NCBI GenBank assembly: GCA_964497185.1
Contig: CAZCBX010000002.1
Coordinates: forward strand, 62,001 to 126,000
Length of the DNA: 64,000 nt
Direction of reading: 5' to 3'
Source of the DNA: CAZCBX01 sp964497185
GTDB taxonomy: Bacteria; Bdellovibrionota_G; JALEGL01; JAGRMV01
Positions 42,704 to 53,300 of the stretch are shown here, piece by piece. The number at the start of each line of letters is the position of its first letter. The stretch's first letter is position 1. Position numbers and translations under genes: made by a program. The notes beneath the pieces were generated by a model. The model saw only the letters and a program-made list of their open reading frames with translations. It was not told where the DNA came from and ran no database searches.

Positions 42704-43225
42704 ATGCGCAAGTCATGGATGAATGTAGGAGCAGCCCTGATAGGGCTGCTTTGTTGTTTTGAAGCCGCTCAAGCCTGTCAAGGTCCCGTTGGCAATAAGC
42801 CAGGACAGTGCGCACCCAATTTTACCCTGCAAGCCACCGACAGCCGCATATTTGAGCTAAGCAAACAAAAGGGCAAAGTGGTCGTATTAAACTTTTGGGC
42901 CACGTGGTGCGAGCCATGCATTGAAGAGCTGCCCAGCTTGGAAAAGCTTTATCAAAATTTGGGTGAAAACGTAGAGTTTGTCTCGGTCAGCATTGATCGT
43001 GGCCAACCTCAAATTGATGCGTTTTTCCAAAACAACCCGCAAGCCAAAGTAACCTTTCCCATCCTCAAAGATTTTAATCAAAACGTATCGGCTAAGTACG
43101 ATACATTCAAAGTTCCAGAAACCTTCATCATCGATCAAGAAGGCAAAATTCGAAACAAAGTCATTGGTATTCGTGATTGGCAAGACAACATCACGGTGGA
43201 TTACATTCAACTGCTAGCGCAATAA
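42704..43225 (+). CDS. TlpA-like periplasmic thioredoxin
   Basis: This 173-residue protein has a signal peptide (about residues 1-24, cleavage near AAQA|CQG) and a thioredoxin fold of the TlpA/ResA type: VVVLNFWATWCEPCIEELPSLEKLY with active-site C69-x-x-C72, FPILKDFNQNVSAKYDTFKVPETFIID with the conserved cis-Pro region. Such proteins reduce apocytochrome c or deliver reductant to copper-site assembly, so it may serve the cbb3 oxidase and its cytochromes. ATG 42704 is chosen with GAGGTG upstream, directly after rplQ. The exact substrate cannot be read from sequence. Confidence 0.88.
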   Translation: MRKSWMNVGAALIGLLCCFEAAQACQGPVGNKPGQCAPNFTLQATDSRIFELSKQKGKVVVLNFWATWCEPCIEELPSLEKLYQNLGENVEFVSVSIDRGQPQIDAFFQNNPQAKVTFPILKDFNQNVSAKYDTFKVPETFIIDQEGKIRNKVIGIRDWQDNITVDYIQLLAQ

Positions 43226-43283
43226 CCATTCAAGGACAGGCCTTGCAAAAAGCCCCGTCTACAAACCAATAAGGAGCAACTCC

Positions 43284-44210
43284 ATGCAATACGTTTTTCT
43301 TTTTCCAGGCCAGGGTTCACAGCATGTCGGCATGGGTCAATACTTATTGGAGCAGGGCATCGGCAAAGATACCTTTGAGCAAGCCAACCAAGCCCTGGGC
43401 CAAGATCTTACGAAACTGATGTTGGAAGGCCCAGAAGAACAATTGCAACACACCGCCAATGCACAGCCAGCCATTTTAACCGTGGCGGTGGCCATTGGTC
43501 GATATTTAATGGCAAACGGCATTCAACCCGAAAAAATGGCCGGACACAGCTTGGGGGAGTATGCGTGTTTGGTGCTTTCCAATGCACTTGCTTTTGAAGA
43601 TGCCGTCAAGGCTGTACATCAGCGCGGTCAATTCATGCAGGATGCCGTCCCCTTGGGTGTGGGCACCATGGCCGCCATTTTGGGTGCAGAAGACAAACTA
43701 GTTGAAGAAGTTTGCGCGCAGGTGACCGATGAAGGAGAGCTGGTCGAAGCGGCCAACTACAACTGTCCAGGTCAGCTGGTCATCAGCGGTACCGTGGTCG
43801 GCGTTGAAAAAGCTTCTCAACTTTTAAAAGAAAAAGGCGCCAAACGATGTGTTCCGCTGGCGGTCAGCGCACCTTTTCATAGCTCGATGCTTAAGCCCGC
43901 CAGTGACAACATGGCTGTTGTACTGGAGACCATTGCGCTACAACATCCGGACATCCCCTACATCGCCAACGTGGATGTTGGCACGGTTACCCAGAGCGAT
44001 CAAATCAAACAGCGGCTCGTGGATCAAATTCACAACCCCGTACGCTGGACCCAAACGTTGCAAGCATTAATTGCGCAGTATCCACAAGCCACATTTGTGG
44101 AGGTGGGTGCCGCCAAAGTGGTGTCTGGCCATGTAAAAAAAGTGGATCGAAACATCGCTACGGCTACAACAGACACGATCGAAGCCCTTAACAGCTTGAT
44201 CGATTCTTAG
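43284..44210 (+). CDS. fabD: Malonyl CoA-acyl carrier protein transacylase
   Basis: Moves malonyl groups from CoA to ACP for fatty acid synthesis. The 308-residue product has FLFPGQGSQHVGMG at the N-terminus, the nucleophile motif GHSLGEY with S89, RGQFMQDAVP with the carboxylate-binding Arg, and SAPFHSSMLKPA with the catalytic His near 198. AAGGAG precedes the ATG. No other fab genes are adjacent; it follows the TlpA-like gene by 58 bases. Confidence 0.97.
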   Translation: MQYVFLFPGQGSQHVGMGQYLLEQGIGKDTFEQANQALGQDLTKLMLEGPEEQLQHTANAQPAILTVAVAIGRYLMANGIQPEKMAGHSLGEYACLVLSNALAFEDAVKAVHQRGQFMQDAVPLGVGTMAAILGAEDKLVEEVCAQVTDEGELVEAANYNCPGQLVISGTVVGVEKASQLLKEKGAKRCVPLAVSAPFHSSMLKPASDNMAVVLETIALQHPDIPYIANVDVGTVTQSDQIKQRLVDQIHNPVRWTQTLQALIAQYPQATFVEVGAAKVVSGHVKKVDRNIATATTDTIEALNSLIDS

Positions 44211-44233
44211 ATTTTGCCATCCAAACGGCTCAA

Positions 44234-44270
44234 TGCGACATTTTTATGCGATTTTCACCCATATGTCGCA
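44234..44270. repeat. Inverted repeat upstream of the giant gene
   Basis: TGCGACAT at 44234-44241 and ATGTCGCA at 44263-44270 are perfect 8-base arms 21 bases apart, just after fabD and about 70 bases before the giant gene. This could be a weak terminator for fabD or an operator; no T-run follows. A TTGACA at 44313-44318 is a candidate -35 for the giant gene, but its -10 is poor. Confidence 0.4.
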
Positions 44271-44340
44271 CTGCACTTGAAAATTATATAAAGATATTAA
44301 TAGGTTACACGTTTGACACTTGGCATAATTTGTGCTTTTT

Positions 44341-47300
44341 ATGACTGAATTTATGTGCGTTGTATTTCACATTCTTTTCGTAAGTGTATGGTTTGCATCT
44401 TCTTTTGTCGCTCAAGCCCAAGATGGACGAGATCCCAATCAAGAACAAGCCAAAGAGGCTTTTGAAGGAGATTTAAACAAGGAACCCTCTGAAAAAGATC
44501 CTTCTTCTTATTCCCATTTGCCTTTGAAAGAGCGAGAGGAAATTTTCCAAATTCTGAAGATGCAAAAGGAACAACTGGACCCTTTGGATCACATTGTACG
44601 GCCGTGGGCCCCACTACCGTATGAAACATACAGCGGCGAAGGGAAGTATTTGCATGTCTTGGAAGGGGACGTCCTTTCATTCACGTCAAGACAATACATT
44701 GAACGCTTTTTGCGCTGGAATCAGCTTATGGGGCAACTGATTCAACACGACATGCAACCATTTTTGGATCCCGTGGATCATAAAATCATCGAAATGAGGC
44801 TGAGCCAATTGTTTCAACCGTCCAATGGCCATGGTTACACTTATACCAATCATGATTGGGTCACCGAAGATGCGCAAAAACTCATTCAGAATAGGACAGT
44901 TTTTGACAATTTAAATGCGCCCATTAGACTGCTCCACTTTGATTTTGACATGGAGGGGTTACGGCTTCCGAAACTTGTGGGTGAGCAAGTGCAGCGCTCG
45001 ATTGAAAAAGCGTTGTCACAGCATCGCCAATGGATGGATTTTAAAATAAAAAATGCGCTGCAGACCGAAACACATTTATCCTCAATGGTTTATGAAATCC
45101 CCAATAAAACAGTGTTAAATGAATTGGAAGCTGACCTTAAGAAAAAGTTCAGTCAAATTAAAATTTCTCAAAATTCACCTGCCCAAAATAACGTGATTCG
45201 CCAAGTGGTCCAGATGGGTTTGATATTCGAAACGCTGGGCCTAGCCTTTTTGCAGGCAGACAATCTGGCGTTAAAAGAAAAAATCTTGGATCTGACAGTA
45301 GAGAAAATTGTAAAGATTGACGGCCTTTTTACACCCGATATGGGCGAACCCAATGTAGCGCTTCTAAAAATAAAAATTTTACCCTTGTTGGGGGTTTTCC
45401 CAACCAATCGCAATGCCATCAAGCGGGCATACGAAATATTGGGCATGGGAGATATGCTCGAGGCGCTTGGCAAGGTACATTATAAACATACAGACGATGC
45501 TTTTAGGAAAAACAACCTAAACCGCTCTTGGACCAAGAGTACTGCTAGCACAGAACTAATAACGGCCTCCATGGGTGTGGTGGCCAAATGGATGATTTTG
45601 CAAAACTATCAAAAAGCCAAGAGCCCTGAAGCTTTATGGATCGATCAGCAAACATTTGCCAAATTGCTTGTAAAACCAGACAATCTTTCTAAAAGGTTAC
45701 CTTATCAAGTTGAATGGGCCGAAGCCCCCATCATCTATGACATGCCCTCCGCCATGAGAGTGTTACAACAAACAACCGACTGTAAAAAATGCATGGATTT
45801 ATGGAAGGCCCCAGAACATCTCAAGAATAATTTTCCTTCAGATCCCACAAGAAACAAATTGGCAGAAAAATTTCCTCATCTTTTCCAACATCCAGACCGA
45901 ATCTTTTTCAGCAATATTCCTTTGTATGGCGATTTATTTGCACCGGTTCACAACACTCAAAGTACCCTCCATGCACAGAAAACTGAAACCATAAGCAAAG
46001 CGCAGAAAACACGGGGCCCATCGAAGCAAAGCGTTAGCCACCCCGAAGAGAAATTGGTTAACTCAGAACAGGAGCAAAAAGTATTAGAAAGCATGGCCAC
46101 CATGGCAGAAGCGATGGAAAAACATGGCCTGGCGTTTCTTCTCGCCACTTCTTTGGTGGATAAAGAGGCCAGCGTTGAAAACTTGGCCAAAGATATATTG
46201 CCACACCTTGATTTTGCCAAAAATCCACCATCCCTGGCACAAGTCAAGGTTGCTTTGCTGCCCTACATCGGCGTTCTGCCGATTAAACGAACAGTATTGC
46301 TCGCCTTTTTTAAAAGTATCGGCGCAGAAAACACGTATTCAACGGTACAAAAACTGTATCATTCCCATGTAGATCAAGCCATGGCTAAAAAAGCACCCAC
46401 TCGTGGATGGCCTGCCAATACAACCAAAAGTCATCATATCACCAGCGCCATGGCGCTTTTACCCAAGTGGTTACTCATGCAATGGTACCAAGAAGCCGGC
46501 CGTCCTGAAGCACAGTGGGTGAATAAACAAACCTATCAATCGATCTTAATTCAAACAAAATACCAGCATGAAAAAGTACCTGTCGAGCTACAATGGACCT
46601 CCGTACCAAAGATTCAAAACATGGAAGATGCAAAGCAGCTGTTTGGCACGACCACAGAATGTCTGAATTGCATCAGTCTTTTCACCATCCTCAAGCATAT
46701 TCAAAACCTTAGTTTTAACGACGCTCTCGGCGCCGAAAAAATAATTCGATATTTCCCATGGTTGCAAAACAAACCGTCCACGTTGTGGTTATCAAACATG
46801 ACCGAAGAAAATTTGTTTATTGATGCCATGGCATCCTATAAAGATCCTCAAATACAGACCGATCCTCAACCAGCTCAGCAACGACCCAATATTTTTCAAC
46901 GCACGTTATCATGGATGAAAAAAGCCGTGGGCGCAGATAAGCAAGAACAACCGAAAAGCAAAACATCTGAAATGCCAACCAAGACTGCTCCAATCGAATT
47001 GGAACATCTGGACTGGCTACAACGATTGCAAACATGGAACAAACTTACCCTCGACCGCCTGCAAGGCGGCCTGTCAGAAAACACAGCGTTTGACCAAAAA
47101 TTGATGAATCTCTTTCCAGAATTTTCAACAGAGGCCCAAGACCAATTAAAAAAACAATACATCCAACCGCGCAAAACATTTAGCTTAACGGCGCAAGAAG
47201 CACACACTGCAGTTTCTCAATTCATCAAAGACTTCGACATAAAAATTGTCCAAACTTCAAATCTTGAAACAGAAAAACAAATCATCGCCACCCTCGAAGA

Positions 47301-50300
47301 CATTGAACGAACCCACACCAAAGCAGAAAACCTAAAAGGCCCACGTATGATCGGCCCCATGAGTTTGAGCCTTAGAATTGCAGAAATCTTGAAGGATACG
47401 CGACTTGGTGAGTGGGTGTTGGACAAAACCCTCAATATTTCAAGACCCAGCTTTCCACCCGATTTCCCTACCGACAAAGTTAAACCTGATCGTCCGTTGC
47501 ATGTAAAAAATGGTGAGCAGCCGAACGCCCCTAAAAATTTGGAAAACCCAATACCTGAAGTCGATAAAGAAGCGCAAGCAGTGGTGCCGCAGAATAAATG
47601 GACAGAGCGAACCCATCGATACATAGATTACACGACAGACATCGAAAATCGCTTGGATCGCGTTAAAATTTATACAGATATGGACCAGGTGCATCAAAAT
47701 ATTGATGCATTGACCACTGATCAACGGGATCAACTGGATCAAGCACACAAGAAAATACTGCAAAGAATTCGGCAAAGCAGTACGCCTTTTGATGCAAACC
47801 ACTTGCTTAGAACTTCCTTTTTAACACAAGCGGTCTTACAGAAAGAATCTATTCAATGGATTCGCTTTTTATGTGATTTGGGCTTTTCGCTACAAGATCA
47901 AAACGCGCGTGGCCAAACAGCGGTTCGATCAATGATTCAATTAAGTGCCCACCCTGCATCAAAAACATTGAGTACCAGTCCGTGGGCCATTGAAGAAGTT
48001 CAAAAGATTCTTCTAGATTATCCAGTTCGTTTTTATCATCGGGTGGCGAGGCGAGTCGATCAGAAAGACAATCCGAATAAAGTCATTTATTCTGAATTTC
48101 TCTTTACCGAAATATACATTCGAAAAAGTTTTTCCGATCAATTTATCATTGAAATGTACAAACGAGGATTGGTCACATCTGAACAAATTTTTATTCAATA
48201 TAAAAATGACATCGTTCGAAAAAAGCAAAAAAGAAGTTTGGCTTTTATCGAAGGCTTGCAAAATGCAGGACTCTCATTAACTGAACCCTTTGGCCATCGT
48301 AAAGAAACGATTCTGGCACTTATGGCATACAATGAGCACAAATTAAAACAGACAGCAAATGATCGCCGTATTCTTGCGGCCATTCAGGAAGAATATGATC
48401 AGGCTTGGAAAAAGGAGATGGGTTTATTAACAAATACAATCAATCAGAGTAAGGTTTCAAAAAATGCACAGCACGAAAAGAATTCATCCCACAAGGTGCT
48501 TCTAAATGTTTTACAGCAATCAGAAATAGATAAGGTAGAATCTTCACCTGTAAAAACATTGTTTAATGACATATCTCTTCATGGAATATCTGAGATAAAT
48601 AGTACATGGCAAAAAGCCATTGTGCATGCCTATATTCAAGCGCAAACATCGAATTATGAAAAAATCATGGATTACGCCTACATTGAATCCGGATTAGATA
48701 AATACAGAGTTCAAAAACCTGCATTGATGACCACCATTGAATGGCAATCAAAAGGAGGTCAGACTTACAATCTTCGAAACATGCACAATTTTGAGCGTTA
48801 TTTTTCAACCAGTATAGATGGTTGTTGCAATAGCAATAACCACCTGATGGAAGAAAAAGACGCGCGATTTGAATACTTTGTTTTTGTTGCTGATGATGGG
48901 AAGATTCATGGAAAAATTACTTTGGTTCACGGATATAGTGACCCCGGAATGAGCCAGCCAGCAATCTTGGTGTACCGAATGCAGAATATGGACCCTTCCA
49001 TTGTCAGAGATTGTTTGGATGTCATGAGTCAATACGCAGAATTCAAGGGGAAAAATTTGCTTTTGGCTTCAATGGGACCGATGGAGGACGCATTTGTCTC
49101 GGATAATCAAAAAGTCCAGCAGACTTACCGTGCAGTTGAACAAGCCCAATGGAAAGAAGACTTTTCTAATATGCGCTTTTTTACATTAGAACAGTCTCCA
49201 GGCAATGAAGCTCTCTTATGGACGGATCAAACATCATTGTTGTATGAGACTTCTGCTGAACCAAAGAAAGCATCGATAAAACAATTTCTCTTAGAGCCTG
49301 TAAAACTTGAAACCAGGCATATAAAGTACATTCAAAACCTGCTTGTTGAGTATGGCAGAAAAAAAAGTGTTCTGCCTTATTTTAATTTAAGCCGCATTTT
49401 AACCTTTTATAATGTGGAACATACATTTGATCCAAAAATGTACGAACAGTTTTATACAGATTTTTTAAACAGTGATCACACCAATCGAACACAATTACTC
49501 CGTGCTCTTTATTACCACCCATTGGCAGTCGAGTTTCTTCCAGATTTTTCAAACAGACTTTTAAAAGTGCATCAAGCACAAGCCTTATTACCCAAATTGA
49601 ATGCAAGAATTGATAAAAACAAAGATAAGCTCTCGTCTAATGTATATCGTAATCATGACCATTATGAAGCATTCATCGATTTTATTTACTCAACGCAGAT
49701 GCTGATGCTGATGGAAGGTAGTGAAAATAGCGCAGAAGTCGTTGAATTTCAATTTCGCAAGTATTTACAACCTTTCATACGCGATTTGTTTGAAAAAGAT
49801 TTAACCAATACGCCCAAGTTAAAAGTCCTTATTGAAAAGCAAAAAAATAAACAAACGCCTCTTTATAAAATAGCACTAAGTGGCAACCAGGCTGAGACCA
49901 TGTCAGCTCGTGATAATAGCCAGACACCTAGAGCAATTATACTCCAAACAAATATAGATGGAGTTTTTCTTAGTAAACACGGGATGGAAGCCCTATTGTC
50001 ATTGCCCACTGTAGATCAGAAGGAATCGACCTTTTTTTATGATACGGATCAGATCATTCGCCTAGAAGACAATAAGGCCAAAGGTATAGCTAGGCTGGTG
50101 TTAAACGGTGAGCCTCATGAAATTGAATTGGATGTAAAAAGCATACAAGCGATCGAAGAAAGTGAACTTTTCATAACTAGTCATCTAATGGTCAATGGCC
50201 AGCTAGCATCAGATGTGGACTTTGAAAAAGTAGCCCATGACCGTGCGTGGTTGGCACAAGCCAAAGCGTTTATTAGGGACTTTGAAAAAGGCACCGAAAA

Positions 50301-53300
50301 CACCATCGGCCCTATAGCAGTCGAGTATCAGCGAATTAAAAATGAGCTCAAAGCGATGGCCAAACAGCATGGCGTTCGATGGACCCAAGCGGTTCAGGAA
50401 AAATTTTGGCTTACTTTGTATTTTGCCAATCAGCAGGGCAATGCGCATGAAGTCACCAAAACCATTTTGTTGGAAAAGCTCGCTGCCTATTGGGAAGTTC
50501 AGCTGGGTTTAACCAGCAAAGACGGTCGCTTGGCCGCATATTTTAAACAAATGCAACAGGCTGACGTATTTTCAGGACCGTTTACACCGAAACCGCTCTC
50601 TGATTCTCGGTATCAGGTTGTTAAAAAATCAGCTGAAAAAATCAAAAATGTTGTGGTTCAAGGAGCACAACATAGAACTACAGGCTTTTTGGAAGAGTTT
50701 GCTCCAGGTACGCAAGCTTATCAAAATCGAACTGATCAGTTGACGCAAAACCTTAATTCAGTCCAGCATGAAGTTGCACAGTCATTTGGCATGCAAGATG
50801 GCAGGTTGCATATCCGCAGATTGCGCAACCCCAAAACCTTTGAAAAAGTTGTGTCTTATTTTAAACAGGCCGATTGGCAAATGTCTCCATCCGATCGCCA
50901 AGCATTAGTCAACTATGTTGAAATGCAAAAGAAATTGACCGCACGCTCAGCCAATATGGCGTATACACAAGAGGCAATTTCATTGTTAAATGAGTTGGTC
51001 GAGCAGCTATACCAAGACCAAACCGGTGAAAAATTTGAACAAGCCTATCAGAAAGCACTAAAGCAACAAAAAACACAGCGACTCAATCAAGAGTGGTATG
51101 TGCAACATTTTCGTGGCATGCCACGCGAATCTGCCAAATTCATGGGCGCTCTTTTGATCAACACAACCCTCCATGCCATCATTCACCCGACAGGGGATTT
51201 ACTGGAAGACTTGGTGCATTTGGGGGCAAACACACCCAGTCATGTTTTCGGATTGATGACGTTTTCGATGGGTGCCGGTGTGGGTACCGAACTTTCCAAA
51301 TTGATTTCAGAGCCTGTTTGGGGCAAAACCCTTGAGCGCCTTCAACATCAATTAAATCAAAGCGTATTAAAAGGTAGTGCTTATCGGCTTGCAAGTGCGC
51401 AAGTTGGGCTTCGAACGTATTTGCGTGGTCAAATTGGCTTTATTGTGGGTTCGTTGGTCAATGGTTTTATTCATGATGATTATGCGTCTGAAGGTTTTTG
51501 GGAGCGTCAAACGTTAAGTATATCTTCTTTTATGATGGCCAGCGCTGCTGTAAGAGTGGGCATCAGTGTGCCGGTGCATTTCCTGGAAGCGTTTCGGGTA
51601 CTGAGAGCAGGAAGTGCATGGGCATCCATACATCCAGCCGGGTTTATTAGCCAAATGCTTCTGTTATCGGCCGATTTGTATTTGGCCTCTTATGTCCAGC
51701 CTTGGTTGGAAAAATCCATCATGCAGGCCAAGTTGGAGCCTGCGCTGGCAGAGCCCTATCAAGCCTATATGCAAGTATTGTCAGGACAAAAACAAACCGC
51801 TTACGGTTGCAACCAGCCAACTCAAGCGGGCGTACTCGAGTGTTTAACCGCAAAACTCACCAAGGGCATTCGTGATCATTGGCTTAAGTTGAATATGTAC
51901 GAAATCCACCAAATTGAGCAACAACACTTGGCGGAATTTCAAGCGTGGGAGCAAGATCAAGATCAGGCCAGCATCGTTTACAGTGCTTCTCTGACGCATG
52001 AAAAAATGAAAGATGCCTTGGCCATGAATCCTGCACTTGGCCTTGCCGGCGCCAAAAAACTATATCCCACGCAGCATAAGTTGGCTGAAAAAACCGACTA
52101 CGCCCAAATGAAAAAGCTTGATGCATTGACCCGTGTGGTATTGCCTCAAAAGCATGCCCATGATGCCAAACTGGGCTATCAAACATACATCCACGAATTG
52201 TCTGAACTGACTCAGAAATATCAAAAGGACATGCGTGTGATGTACAATGAATTGTACCAAGAACTTTCTGAAGGCCGAGTGGCCATGGTTCGCCATCAAC
52301 ATATTCAAGCTGCACAACAAACATATGAGGCTAGAGCTGAGCAGTGCAATCGCATTGCATCCGTGGATCAATATTTGCCATGTACATCCAATGCATTGAA
52401 CTTGTACAATGAAAAGTTGCAGCAAATTTTATTTGGCATTGAAGGCGCATGGACCAAAGAGCAGCGCCGTGTTTTACACACTAAAAAGGATATAACAACT
52501 GCGCAAAAGCTATTTTTGCAGGGCGTGCCCACCATGGGTCTGGAGGCTTTGCCCGCCATGACGTTTGCCAATGTGATCAAGCCTTCTGATTTCTTGGATT
52601 TGTTGTTTCAAATGGCTCAGTCCATGGCGAAAAATTCAAGCAACGATGTGGCCATTCAAAATGCCGTAAAAAGTACGGTCATCACGCTGTTGTCCATGCA
52701 CAATGAGTTGATCAATGATGTTCAGGGGCATGTGTATTATTCCTCTGAAAACAACCCTTACTTGTTTCAAATGCCGCACATGCGAGTGCAGTTGGTGGAT
52801 ACTTTTGTTCCCAAAGGGTTTGAATTCGATAAAGGGCATCTCGATGTAGAAGGCTTTATGCGATGGCATGCCACCAGCGCCCGAAAATACACCATGATTT
52901 TACCCGATGAATACCAGCAACAAAACTTGCAGTTGTATGCTTTGGGCTATGCGGTTGTGGACCATATGTTGGAGCAGGGGATTTTGCGTTTTGATTTGCC
53001 AAGAGGTAGTCAAAAAATGCAAGAGATTCGAGCTGCTCTGCAAGATGCGCTTCTGATTACCTTGGGGGTTCAAGACGTGCCTCTCACTGCCTTGTTCAAG
53101 AGTGCATCCATGATAAAGGACGAGCACATGATTGTTTTAGGCCAAGTGGCTGAGCGCATGAAGCAGCGTCAAACACAAGGAGCACCGATGCTGTCACAGC
53201 AACCATGCGCAGGAGCAGTTGGACAAAAAGAAATCGATGCGGAAATGCTGTGCGCAGATTCCGGAAGTGTGCAAATTCAATTCTTGTTTCAGCCCGATAC

